Shown: in pieces, positions 8,067-16,329 of the stretch | Layout: each line of letters starts with the position of its first letter | How positions within the stretch are numbered: the stretch's first letter is position 1 | Assembly (NCBI GenBank): GCA_951813295.1 | Contig: CATOTI010000003.1 | Location: 248,001-312,000, forward strand | Length of the DNA stretch: 64,000 bases | Direction of reading: 5' to 3' | DNA from: an uncultured Pseudomonadales bacterium | Lineage (GTDB): Bacteria; Pseudomonadota; Gammaproteobacteria; Pseudomonadales; Azotimanducaceae | Made by a program: the position numbers and the translations under genes | The notes under the pieces: generated by a model | Told to the model about the DNA's origin: nothing | The model's input: only the letters and a program-made list of their open reading frames with translations | Databases searched by the model: none

Positions 8067-8825
8067 ATGTTCCCGCCTTTTCTCGTGCGTACCTACGACT
8101 TCCCGAGTGGAACTCACGTTGCGCCTCATACGCATCGATCGTCGCAGCTCATCTACTCCGTGAGCGGCTCGATGGTGATCCAGACTGACACCGCGCGTTG
8201 GTACGTCCCGACGCGCCGAGGGGTGTGGATGCCGGAGGGGCTCAGTCACTCGATCGACTGTTTTGGTGACGTGACCATGAAGACGGCGTTCATTCGCCCG
8301 GATCGGGCAGACGGTCTGCCTCGGCAGCCGTGCGAGGTCGGTATCCCGGACGCCCTCCGAGAACTGCTGCTGGCGCTGGCGGAGAAGGACACTACCGCGG
8401 ACGACATGCCTGTCGATCACTTGCTCGAAGTGATCAAGTTCTTGTGCGAGCCGCTCGAGTCTTCGACGCTGACGGTGCCGCTCGCGTCGTCGAGACCAAT
8501 CCGCACGATTGTCGAGACGTTGCTCGAGAATCCCTGCGACCGAACGTCCCTCGACGCGTGGGCCAGGCGCTTGGGCTTTTCCTCGCGCACGATCACGCGG
8601 CACTTCAAACGCGCAACCGGTATGTCGTTCCTGCAATGGAAACAGCAGATCTCCCTGCTGCACGCCGTCAACTTGCTGGCCGAGGGCCGAAGTAGTGCCG
8701 ACGTGGCGGACGAACTCGGCTACGAGAACGTGGGCTCTTTCATCGATCTCTTCAAGAAACGTTTCAGCGTCACCCCGCAGCGATACTTTGCGCCGCCAGC
8801 GGTTGCGGATCCGCCACGCGGATGA
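8067..8825 (+). CDS. AraC/XylS-family transcriptional regulator with N-terminal cupin
   Basis: A 252-residue regulator. Residues about 10-80 form a cupin-like sensor, with a His-x-His-x-x-x-Gln-Leu segment and a Trp-Met-Pro-Glu-Gly-Leu-x-His return strand. Residues about 150-245 carry the paired helix-turn-helix domain, ending in the family signature Gly-Tyr-Glu-Asn-Val-Gly-Ser-Phe and Phe-Lys-Lys-Arg-Phe. It is transcribed away from the VOC and phosphotransferase-like genes with a 116-base gap, so control of that pair is the simplest guess. The effector is unknown. The esterase gene 103 bases downstream is a second possible target. Confidence 0.88.
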   Translation: MFPPFLVRTYDFPSGTHVAPHTHRSSQLIYSVSGSMVIQTDTARWYVPTRRGVWMPEGLSHSIDCFGDVTMKTAFIRPDRADGLPRQPCEVGIPDALRELLLALAEKDTTADDMPVDHLLEVIKFLCEPLESSTLTVPLASSRPIRTIVETLLENPCDRTSLDAWARRLGFSSRTITRHFKRATGMSFLQWKQQISLLHAVNLLAEGRSSADVADELGYENVGSFIDLFKKRFSVTPQRYFAPPAVADPPRG

Positions 8826-8928
8826 TGTAGATCGGTGGTCGCGCCAGATTTTGCGCTCGGCGCCTTCGACAGTCACACCAACCGCGCGAGAGTCCTTATG
8901 CTCGCGAAATCTCAGGACAGGTAGCGCC

Positions 8929-9852
8929 ATGGCCAAGAGCGACGAAGACTCGGAAAAGCAGAGGTTCTTGAAGGAGCAGGTCGCTGCGCGCCCGGTCGTG
9001 CCGATCGACGGTTCGATCGTTCACTACGACGCGTTCCCGTCCGCGCACGTCCGGCCGCGTCCCGTCGATGTCTGGCTGCCGGAAGGCTACGACGTCGCAT
9101 CGGCCGACCGGTTTCCGGTGGTCTACATGCACGATGGGCAACTCCTCTTTCACGTGGACACGTCGCCCTTTGCGGGACTTGACCTCTTCTGGGACGTCGA
9201 CAAAGCCATCACGCGACTCAGCCGGACGGGAGAGATCACCCCCGCCATCGTCGTTTCTGTGTGGATGCCGGAATGGGCGCCGGGTGCGCGTGGCGCCGAA
9301 TACATGCCGCAGAAAGCGGTCGACGAAGCCGTCTGGCGTCAAATGCAGGAACAGGGCTGGGGCGATAAGGCGGGTGCCGACGAACTCTCTGGCGATAACT
9401 ACCTTCGGTTTCTCGTCGACGAACTGAAACCGTTCATCGACGAAACGTACAAAACGCAGAGCGATCGGGACCACACCTTCATCATGGGGTCCAGCATGGG
9501 CGGATTGATCTCCGCCTACGCGATGGCGGAATACCCGGATGTCTACGGTGGGACGGCGTGCCTGTCGACCGACTGGACTATCGGCGAAGGTGCCGTGGTT
9601 CGCTGGCTCGCCGATCATTGGCCGTTCGCGGGCGCGCACCGAGTCTATTTCGATCATGGCACGGCGACCTACGATGCAAGTTACGGGCCGTATCAGGCGG
9701 AAATGGACGAGGTCATGCGGCGCTACGGATACCGCGACGGCGTCGACTGGACGTCACGATGTTTCGAAGGTGCCGATCATTCGCCGAAAGCCTGGCGTGA
9801 GCGGCTACACGTCCCGTTGAAGTTCCTGCTCGGCGAACCGCGGGATCCTTGA
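8929..9852 (+). CDS. Esterase D / enterochelin-esterase-like alpha/beta hydrolase
   Basis: A 307-residue cytoplasmic-type alpha/beta hydrolase with nucleophile Ser189 in Gly-Ser-Ser-Met-Gly-Gly and a C-terminal Ala-Asp-His-Ser-Pro supplying the probable catalytic His. The Pro-Val-Val-Tyr-Met-His-Asp-Gly-Gln segment near residue 65 is typical of the esterase D/Fes group, which hydrolyses carboxyl or siderophore esters. No signal peptide is visible. The ATG at 8929 is chosen because the conserved domain begins after it, although the frame is open further upstream. The stop codon lies inside an intrinsic terminator (9840-9866), so the gene probably ends its own transcript. Confidence 0.82.
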   Translation: MAKSDEDSEKQRFLKEQVAARPVVPIDGSIVHYDAFPSAHVRPRPVDVWLPEGYDVASADRFPVVYMHDGQLLFHVDTSPFAGLDLFWDVDKAITRLSRTGEITPAIVVSVWMPEWAPGARGAEYMPQKAVDEAVWRQMQEQGWGDKAGADELSGDNYLRFLVDELKPFIDETYKTQSDRDHTFIMGSSMGGLISAYAMAEYPDVYGGTACLSTDWTIGEGAVVRWLADHWPFAGAHRVYFDHGTATYDASYGPYQAEMDEVMRRYGYRDGVDWTSRCFEGADHSPKAWRERLHVPLKFLLGEPRDP

Positions 9853-9866
9853 TCCCGCCCGTTTTT
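9840..9866 (+). terminator. Rho-independent terminator after the esterase gene
   Basis: A perfect 8-bp stem GCGGGATC (9840-9847) and GATCCCGC (9851-9858) closes a 3-base loop and is followed by CCG and five T residues (9862-9866). This is the classic intrinsic terminator layout for the plus strand. The esterase stop codon TGA (9850-9852) sits in the loop and first stem base, so the hairpin overlaps the 3' end of the gene. Confidence 0.75.
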
Positions 9867-9887
9867 CAGCATCGGCGCGGATCGTAG

Positions 9888-10280
9888 CTAGCCGGAGCGG
9901 GCGAACCACTGCCGAGCAGGCGGCGTATAGAGATAACAGAACCCCGCGATCTGTAGAGCAAGGGCGCTCGCCGTGATCGTCACCATCAACGTCGGGAATT
10001 TGCCGACGGCGACGACCACGCCGCCAGCCCAGAAGAGAACGATGCCGCCAATGATCCAGCGCGCGACGTTGCTTCGTCGGAAGACCAACAGGTAATACAA
10101 GAGGAGCGGGACGAAGAGCGCCGTTGCGGTGATCGAGGCCGGGACGAGCGGTGCGAGTTCGCCGAAACGGGGATCGGCCGCCGCGACATTGAAGTCCCAG
10201 AAGAGCAAGTTGTTCACGAGCACCAGCGCGGTCGCGGCGAGGTGGAAGAGCGTGAACAATCGAATTGATGTTGGTCGCAT
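9888..10280 (-). CDS. Small four-helix membrane protein, unknown function
   Basis: A 130-residue, strongly hydrophobic protein with about four predicted membrane segments (near residues 9-28, 45-68, 73-93 and 97-117) and a short positively charged C-terminus. No catalytic or family motif is recognised; the layout resembles many small DUF-type inner-membrane proteins. It begins at ATG 10280 and ends 21 bases beyond the esterase terminator on the opposite strand. Function and partners are unknown. Confidence 0.6.
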   Translation of the reverse strand: MRPTSIRLFTLFHLAATALVLVNNLLFWDFNVAAADPRFGELAPLVPASITATALFVPLLLYYLLVFRRSNVARWIIGGIVLFWAGGVVVAVGKFPTLMVTITASALALQIAGFCYLYTPPARQWFARSG

Positions 10281-10347
10281 GGACTAGTAATAGCAGAAGG
10301 CGTTGGACCGATGGCTATTGCTCAACCAGGAGAAGCAAAGCGCGTGC

Positions 10348-10371
10348 TTGCCGAATCGACCGACTCGGCAA
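10348..10371. repeat. 7-bp inverted repeat between divergent genes
   Basis: TTGCCGA (10348-10354) and TCGGCAA (10365-10371) form a perfect inverted repeat with a 10-base spacer, in the roughly 225-base gap between the divergent membrane-protein and serine-hydrolase genes. Spacing of the arms would suit a dimeric regulator. No promoter hexamers are clear nearby, and the repeat could be chance. Nothing else is recognised in this gap. Confidence 0.25.
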
Positions 10372-10505
10372 TCAAACTATGAACGCGGTTGGTACGACAT
10401 CCCATCAAAGACTGACGGGGCTGTTCTGTGTCGAGAATTTGGCCAGTGAACTTGCCGTCACGCGCCGCTGAAAAGTTCGTTGCGGACGCAAAGACATATT
10501 TTCCG

Positions 10506-11795
10506 ATGCGCGCCACTGGCGCACGGTTTGGAGGCGTGCGAGCGACGCGCGTCGCGCTGGCCGCGCTCTTGAGCGTATTGATGTCAGCCGGCCGCGCGGC
10601 TTGGGGCGCCGAGGCCCCGACGGTGGATCAGACCGCCGATCGTCGTGCGATGGTCGAATCGCTCATGCTTCGTGTCGATGTGCTCGAAGCGCACGAACGA
10701 TTGCAGAACGTCGGGTTGCAGATGGTCATCAGCCACGAACACCGGCGCATCCTCGAGGTGGAACTCGGTATGGCGGAGGTCGAGTCGTCGCGGGCGGTGA
10801 CGGCCGAAACACCGTTTCTCATCATGAGCATCACGAAAGCGTTCACCGGGATCGCGCTTTCGAGGGCGGTCGAGCGAAGCCTTCTTTCGCCCGACGACTC
10901 CGTCGCCCGCTGGTTTCCGGATCATCCAGAACTTGCCGACGAACGCCGCACGGTCAGATCGTTGGTGACGCACACGGCGGGTGCGCCGCACCGTGGCCAC
11001 CCCGAGCGGCGGGATCTCTACGATCGTCACTTCGAGACGGCCACTGAAGCCCTGGCGGCGCTTGACGGCAAGCAGTGGCGTGACGACAGCCGTTACCGAC
11101 GACCGAGCTGGAACTTCAACCTGCTGCTCGGCGACCTCGGCGCCGCGCTCGGCTTCCACGGCTGGGCCGACCCCGGTGAGTACAGCTATTCGAGCGGCAA
11201 TTACATGATCCTGGCGGCCATTCTGGAACGTGCGAGCGGGATGAGTTTCCAGTCGTATATGCACGAGCAAGTGCTGGCGCCGCTCGGGCTCAGCCGGACC
11301 GGTTTTCAGGACGTCCGCGATTTGCCGGTCGAACTCGCCCGCAACTACAGCCTGCAGGACATCTGGTCGTACGACGTTGGTGAGGAGCTACAGCGCGTCC
11401 CGCGATTCGATTACAGCTTCAACATGGGTGGCGGTGGGATATATGCGACGGCCGATGAGCTCGTCACCTTTGGGGAAGCGCATCTGGCCGCGGGGGAATT
11501 CACGCGGGGTGAACTCGAGAGAGCCTGGTTTCCCGCAGCAGACGGATCGAGCTGGAGTTACGGCTGGATCCTCGACGAGGATGCGTGGGGGCGTCGGCGA
11601 CTGTCGATCAGTGGCGCGACCATCGGCGTCATGGCGTCGCTCCGTGTTTATCCAGCGGATGGAGTCGTCGCTGCAACGATCGTCAACTGCTGGTGTCGCG
11701 ATGCGATCGATGGCGAGTTGATCTTTGCTTTGCCGGATGCGCTCGTGAATCGATATCTTGAGGGCGTGGCGGGCGCGGAACTCGTTTCCGACTAG
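10506..11795 (+). CDS. Exported beta-lactamase-family serine hydrolase
   Basis: A 429-residue protein of the class C beta-lactamase / penicillin-binding-like family. An Arg-rich start and hydrophobic helix (about 11-35, ending Ala-Trp-Gly-Ala) look like a signal peptide for export. The catalytic Ser-x-x-Lys is Ser108-Ile-Thr-Lys111, a Tyr-Ser-Ser-Gly-Asn segment (about 220) is the Tyr-x-Asn element, and Gly-Gly-Gly-Gly-Ile-Tyr follows. Such proteins are mostly esterases or peptidases, not true beta-lactamases. The start is uncertain: the frame is also open from 10428, but 10506 gives the cleaner signal peptide. Substrate is unknown. Confidence 0.8.
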   Translation: MRATGARFGGVRATRVALAALLSVLMSAGRAAWGAEAPTVDQTADRRAMVESLMLRVDVLEAHERLQNVGLQMVISHEHRRILEVELGMAEVESSRAVTAETPFLIMSITKAFTGIALSRAVERSLLSPDDSVARWFPDHPELADERRTVRSLVTHTAGAPHRGHPERRDLYDRHFETATEALAALDGKQWRDDSRYRRPSWNFNLLLGDLGAALGFHGWADPGEYSYSSGNYMILAAILERASGMSFQSYMHEQVLAPLGLSRTGFQDVRDLPVELARNYSLQDIWSYDVGEELQRVPRFDYSFNMGGGGIYATADELVTFGEAHLAAGEFTRGELERAWFPAADGSSWSYGWILDEDAWGRRRLSISGATIGVMASLRVYPADGVVAATIVNCWCRDAIDGELIFALPDALVNRYLEGVAGAELVSD

Positions 11796-11873
11796 TGTCG
11801 CCGCTACTCGTCGCGTGGGACCTCGAAAGGCTACGTTCGTCCGCCCGGTTTTCACGACCGAGCACGTGCCGCG

Positions 11874-13427
11874 CTAGGCCTGGTGCGTCGCGCGCGGCGT
11901 CTCGATCGCGGCGTCCAGCATCGACTGGTGAAGCGCCCACAGCATCTCCGATTGCAGTTCGCGAGCGTGCGCGCGGCCCCAGAGGTTGTCGACTTCGAGC
12001 GGGTCCGCTTCGTGATCGAAAAGCTCGCCGTGGTCGTGACCTCGATACGTCGTGATCCTGCCGCGGGCGGTGACGAGGGTGCGCATCCGAAGCGCGTGAC
12101 CGGCGCCCACCCAGTCCTCCGGTTCATCCTCCTCGATCAAGACGGATTCGCGCACGCTCACCGTCGGCTCGCCCAGCGTCGGGACGAGGCTCACGCCCTG
12201 CAGGCCGTGATATGCAGGCACGCCGGCGAGTTCGAGGATCGTTGGCGCTAGATCGATGGAACTCGCGAGTTGCCGCGTTCGGACGCCGGCGCGGTCGGGA
12301 TGCGCGATCACGAACGGAACGCGTGTGCATCCTTCGTAGTGCAACGCGTGTTTCAGCATGAGGCCGTGGTCACCGAACATGTCGCCATGATCGGAGGTGA
12401 AGACGACGATGGTCTCGTCCGCGACGCCGGTGCGTTCGAGCGTTTGCATGAGCTCGCCGACGCCTTGGTCGATCAGCTCGATCATCCCGTACTCGGCAAC
12501 GGCCGCGTGGCGATATTGGTCTTCGTTCGGCGACCAGCCATGCACGGCCATGCCGGGAGTACCGCGTCGCTTGATCATCGTTTGGACGTGCGGCATCGAG
12601 CGGCCGTGCGAATCGTCGAAGGTCTCGGGCAGCGGGATTTCGTCCGGTGAGTAGCGCTCGGCAAAATCGCCCGGCGGCGTGAAGGGGTGATGCGGGTCGG
12701 GATAGGAGCAGTGGATGAAGAAGGGCCGGTCGTCTCGCGCTGCGGCCTCGATCTCGGCGACCGTCTGGTCGGTGATGTAGCTCGTCGGGTACAGCTCGAC
12801 CGGCACCGCGGTCTGATAGACCTCGTGCCATCCGTCGAAATGCGAGAGGGCGTTGGCGCCTCCCCGCAGCGCCTCGGCATCGTCCGTTTGCTCGCGCAAC
12901 CACTGTAGATAGTGGCCGGAGCACATGTCGCCGTGGCGGGTCACCATGTCGACGTTCTCGTAACCGTAAAAGTCATCGGGAAACGTTGCCCGACCCGGTT
13001 CCTGGAATCGTCGGCCGTGCTCGAGGCCGTCCCAGGATCGATCGGTCTCCTGGCGGGCTTCGCCCTCGCCGGGTTCGGGTAGACGCAACGGGTTCATCTG
13101 GCCGGGCACGCCCATGGTCTGCAGGTGAGACTTGCCGATGTGGGTCGTTCGATAGCCGCTGGTCCGCAATCGGCGCACAAAGGTCTCGACTTGCCAGTCG
13201 AGGGAGATGCCGTTGACGCGCGTACCGTGCGCTGACGGCATTCGTCCCGTGTGAATCGTCGCCCGGTTCGGGCTGCAGATCGGGTTCGAGACGAATGCAC
13301 GATCGAAGACCGTGCCGCGCGCGGCGATGGCATCGAAGTGCGGTGTGCGCAGCACGTCGTTGCCACCGAATCCGGTGTGGTCGGCGCGGTGTTGGTCCGT
13401 GATGATGAAGAGAATGTTCGGGCGCAT
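11874..13427 (-). CDS. Sulfatase (alkaline-phosphatase superfamily, formylglycine type)
   Basis: A 517-residue type I sulfatase or phosphonate monoester hydrolase relative. Metal ligands start at Asp11-Gln12, and the modification site is Cys51-Ser-Pro-Asn-Arg, matching Cys-x-Pro-x-Arg, where Cys becomes formylglycine. Asn in the fourth position is less usual than Ser or Ala. Later Thr-Ser-Asp-His-Gly-Asp provides the second metal-binding block. No signal peptide is seen, so a cytoplasmic role on small sulfate esters is likely. The amidohydrolase gene lies 70 bases upstream on the same strand, which suggests one transcript. No formylglycine-generating enzyme is in the window. Confidence 0.9.
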   Translation of the reverse strand: MRPNILFIITDQHRADHTGFGGNDVLRTPHFDAIAARGTVFDRAFVSNPICSPNRATIHTGRMPSAHGTRVNGISLDWQVETFVRRLRTSGYRTTHIGKSHLQTMGVPGQMNPLRLPEPGEGEARQETDRSWDGLEHGRRFQEPGRATFPDDFYGYENVDMVTRHGDMCSGHYLQWLREQTDDAEALRGGANALSHFDGWHEVYQTAVPVELYPTSYITDQTVAEIEAAARDDRPFFIHCSYPDPHHPFTPPGDFAERYSPDEIPLPETFDDSHGRSMPHVQTMIKRRGTPGMAVHGWSPNEDQYRHAAVAEYGMIELIDQGVGELMQTLERTGVADETIVVFTSDHGDMFGDHGLMLKHALHYEGCTRVPFVIAHPDRAGVRTRQLASSIDLAPTILELAGVPAYHGLQGVSLVPTLGEPTVSVRESVLIEEDEPEDWVGAGHALRMRTLVTARGRITTYRGHDHGELFDHEADPLEVDNLWGRAHARELQSEMLWALHQSMLDAAIETPRATHQA

Positions 13428-13497
13428 CCGGGCGATGCTAGCTCAAGAGGGCCCCGATGAAGACGAGGTGTCGCGCCATGGCGCTTTGCGTCTCGAC

Positions 13498-14487
13498 CTA
13501 GCTCGCCAGACCAAGAAACCGCTCGGCGGCGCCGAAACGAACGCTTTCCGGATCGTCGAGCACGGCGTTCGCGACAAAACCGGCGGGATCGGTTTCCATG
13601 ATGGCGTAGGGATAGTCCGTGCCGCAGAAGACCTGACCGGGTGCAAATTCGTTGGCGAGGTAGGCGAGATAGCCGGTGTCGTAGACGAGGTTGTCGTAGA
13701 AAAAGCCCGCCGCGTAGTCGGCGGGTGACCGCGATAGCACACCGCCGAACCCGGATGTCGTCTGTGCGCCTTTGCCGAGCCGATGCGCGAGCGGAATGAC
13801 CGCGCCGCCGCCGTGGCTGAAGCCGATTCGAAGCCGCGGATAGCGTTCGGGCACGCCGGAGCGGATCAACGTCATCGCGCAGAGCGCGGTATCGACCGGA
13901 AACGCGGCGAAAGGAATGACGTCTGGCGTGTTCGCCAGGCGGTCGGCCCCGGCGGGATGGAGGGCATGCACGAAGATCGCGAGGTCCAGGCGCTCGGCTT
14001 CGGCAAAGAACTCCTCGAAACGGCCTTCGCCCAGGTAGTCGCCGTTGATGTTGCTGCCGAGTTCGACGCCTTGGATGCCGTCGCGGCGCAGGCGTTCGAG
14101 TTCCGACGCCGCCATCGCCGGGTCCTGCATCGGTACGATGCCGAGGGCCGAGAAGCGTGTCGGATGACGCGTCGACATGTCGGCCAAGGTGTCGTTCATC
14201 CAGCGACACATCTCGAGTCCCGCTTTGGGCTGGAACCAGTACGAGAGAAGCTCCGGCATCGGACTCAGCGCTTGGCGCGCGACACCGGTTCGATCCATAT
14301 CGGCGATACGTACTGCCGCATCCCAGGACCGGTGGTCGATCTTGCGAAAGGATCGACCGGCGATTTGAACGTCTGCCTGGTGGGCCAGTTCGTGGCATAC
14401 GCAAGGCCAACGCGATTCGTGGCCTTCGGTCGGTGCGTCGGGGAAATCATGAGGCACGACATGGACGTGTACGTCGATCAGATCCAT
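13498..14487 (-). CDS. ACMSD-like amidohydrolase-family (de)carboxylase or hydrolase
   Basis: A 329-residue metal-dependent TIM-barrel protein of the Amidohydro_2/ACMSD group. The N-terminal His-Val-His motif (Asp-Val-His-Val-His-Val near residue 5) and the Gly-Phe-Ser-His-Gly-Gly-Gly and Gly-Thr-Asp-Tyr-Pro blocks are the usual metal and acid residues. Relatives decarboxylate aromatic or muconic acids, or hydrate double bonds. The ATG at 14487 puts the metal motif at the very N-terminus; the open frame upstream is unconserved. It precedes the sulfatase on the same strand, so the pair may desulfate and then decarboxylate an aromatic compound; this is inference. Confidence 0.85.
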   Translation of the reverse strand: MDLIDVHVHVVPHDFPDAPTEGHESRWPCVCHELAHQADVQIAGRSFRKIDHRSWDAAVRIADMDRTGVARQALSPMPELLSYWFQPKAGLEMCRWMNDTLADMSTRHPTRFSALGIVPMQDPAMAASELERLRRDGIQGVELGSNINGDYLGEGRFEEFFAEAERLDLAIFVHALHPAGADRLANTPDVIPFAAFPVDTALCAMTLIRSGVPERYPRLRIGFSHGGGAVIPLAHRLGKGAQTTSGFGGVLSRSPADYAAGFFYDNLVYDTGYLAYLANEFAPGQVFCGTDYPYAIMETDPAGFVANAVLDDPESVRFGAAERFLGLAS

Positions 14488-14616
14488 TGCGACCTCGTGC
14501 GATACGCGGCGGGACTTCGTCGGACAGGGTATCGGATGCCGGGCGGTTTCCCGAATCGGTGCCGGGCGGCGGGCACCGACGTACACTCACGTCGTCGAAA
14601 AACAACGGACATAGTC

Positions 14617-15456
14617 ATGGCGCTTCAGCGTTTGCCCGCGACGGGCCCGCTCGATGATCTGTTGGCCGCGCTCGATACCGATGGTGGCCTGGTCGTCGAA
14701 GGCCTTTTCCCCGTCGAGGTGATCGACCGGATGCGTGAAGGCGTGCTCAAGGCCGCCGAGAACTACGAGCCGGGCGCCGCCACGCAAGGATTGGGTGAAG
14801 CCGGCAGGTTCTTCGTCGGGCACAACACGGTTCGTTTTTCGAGCCTCGGTAAGGTGAGCGATGCTTTCTTCGACATGCTCGACAACCCGGTCTATGCCGC
14901 GATGGCCGACGCGGTATTGCTGCCGAGCTGTGGTTCGTATTGGGTCAACACGGGGCAGGCGATGTTGATCGGGCCGCAATCGCCGGCGCAGATGCTGCAT
15001 CGTGACTGTGATAACTGGCCGGCGTTTGCCACGATGGGCTGGCCGAATGGGCCCGAGATCACGTTGAGCGCGATGATCGCCCTCGACACAGTGACGGAAA
15101 AGTTAGGCGCGACGCGTGTCATCCCGGGCAGTCATCGTTGGCCGAACTATCTCGACCACGGGTCGCCCGAGAAAACGGTTCCCGCCGAGCTCGAGCCCGG
15201 CGACGCGATGATCTACAGCGGCAAGACCATCCATGGCGGCGGCGCGAATCAAACGGAGAACGAGTGGCGCCTGGCAATGCACCTCTCCTTCGTGCTCGGT
15301 TGGATCGTGCCGGAAGAGTCATCGCCGATCGACTATACGGATGACGAGCTCGCGGGGCGTTCGGCGCGTGTGCGGCGCCTGCTGGGACACAAGAGCTACG
15401 AGCCGAAACCGCAGATGGGCGGCGGGCTGTGGCTGCGCCACGTTGATAGTTTCTAG
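14617..15456 (+). CDS. Phytanoyl-CoA dioxygenase family (PhyH) Fe(II)/2-oxoglutarate oxygenase
   Basis: A 279-residue PhyH-fold protein with the facial triad His128-x-Asp130 and distal His206 (in Ile-His-Gly-Gly-Gly-Ala), followed by Arg218 as the probable 2-oxoglutarate anchor. It should hydroxylate an aliphatic or other C-H bond using O2 and 2-oxoglutarate, releasing CO2 and succinate. The ATG at 14617 is preferred; the long frame upstream is antisense to the amidohydrolase gene and unconserved. An SDR follows 14 bases downstream, a natural partner for oxidising the alcohol product. The substrate is unknown. Confidence 0.88.
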   Translation: MALQRLPATGPLDDLLAALDTDGGLVVEGLFPVEVIDRMREGVLKAAENYEPGAATQGLGEAGRFFVGHNTVRFSSLGKVSDAFFDMLDNPVYAAMADAVLLPSCGSYWVNTGQAMLIGPQSPAQMLHRDCDNWPAFATMGWPNGPEITLSAMIALDTVTEKLGATRVIPGSHRWPNYLDHGSPEKTVPAELEPGDAMIYSGKTIHGGGANQTENEWRLAMHLSFVLGWIVPEESSPIDYTDDELAGRSARVRRLLGHKSYEPKPQMGGGLWLRHVDSF

Positions 15457-15470
15457 GTCGGAGGTTCATT

Positions 15471-16325
15471 TTGCAGGCGTTTGAATCGCGCGTTGCCGTG
15501 GTGACGGGCGGTGCGAGCGGGATTGGCCTCGGGATGGCGCGGGCGTTTGCGCGCCGCGGCATGAACCTGGTGCTCGCCGATCTCGATCGAGCAGCCCTCG
15601 ACGCGGCGGTCGACGAGCTACGTGCGGCGGGAACGCCAACCATCGGCCGTCTCACGGACGTCTCGAAGCTCGAAGAAATCGAGGCGTTGGCCGAACTCAC
15701 GATCAGCGAGTTCGGCAAAGTAAACGTGCTGTGCAGCAATGCCGGCGTTGGGATTCCGACGTCCTCGCGCGAGATGAAGCTCGAAGACTGGAAGTGGATC
15801 ATCGATGTCGACCTCTGGGGGCCGATCTACGGCTTGAGCGTCTTTCTACCGCACATCGAGGCAGCGGGTGAGGGGCACGTGAACGCGACATCGTCGATGG
15901 CGGGGCTCCTCGCGGGCCAGATGATGGGCGCCTACAACGTCGCGAAGCATGGCGTGGTCGCGCTCATGGCGACGGCCGAGCGAGAACTGCGAGCCCGCAA
16001 GAGCCCCATCACTGCCTCGGTGCTATGTCCGGGTCCGATCAATACGAACATCTCGCGTCATTCGGTCGAGTTCCGGCCCGGTGGTGGCAAACCCAAGGGT
16101 GACGGCGAACGTGCCGGACGAACCGCCGCCAACATTCAAGCGACGCTCGAGCAAGGCATGCCTCCGGATGAAGTGGGGGATCTCGTGGCCGACGCGATCC
16201 GTGACGACAAGTTCTGGATCCTCACGCATCCGCGCTGGGCGAAGGGCGTGCAGAACCAGGTGGAGGCGCTACGTGCGGATCAGACGCTGACCGACGTGGT
16301 GATGGTGCCACGCAAGAAAAGCTGA
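15471..16325 (+). CDS. Short-chain dehydrogenase/reductase
   Basis: A 284-residue classical SDR with Thr-Gly-Gly-Ala-Ser-Gly-Ile-Gly at 12-19, Ser-Asn-Ala-Gly near 89-92, a catalytic Ser141/142, Tyr155 and Lys159. The start is TTG 15471 behind a GGAGG ribosome-binding site. It closely follows the PhyH-family oxygenase and is probably cotranscribed, so oxidation of the hydroxylated product to a ketone or aldehyde is the likely job. It ends four bases before the convergent gene at 16330. Confidence 0.88.
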   Translation: MQAFESRVAVVTGGASGIGLGMARAFARRGMNLVLADLDRAALDAAVDELRAAGTPTIGRLTDVSKLEEIEALAELTISEFGKVNVLCSNAGVGIPTSSREMKLEDWKWIIDVDLWGPIYGLSVFLPHIEAAGEGHVNATSSMAGLLAGQMMGAYNVAKHGVVALMATAERELRARKSPITASVLCPGPINTNISRHSVEFRPGGGKPKGDGERAGRTAANIQATLEQGMPPDEVGDLVADAIRDDKFWILTHPRWAKGVQNQVEALRADQTLTDVVMVPRKKS

Positions 16326-16329
16326 TCGG

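Noticed and set aside
10506..11795. True beta-lactamase (antibiotic resistance) for the three serine hydrolases
   Set aside because: Only Ser-x-x-Lys and Tyr-x-Asn-like elements are shared; family members of this length in such contexts are mainly esterases.
13094..14410. A 438-residue minus-strand frame over the sulfatase and amidohydrolase
   Set aside because: Both underlying genes in other frames have intact family motifs; this frame is Arg/Ser-rich with none.
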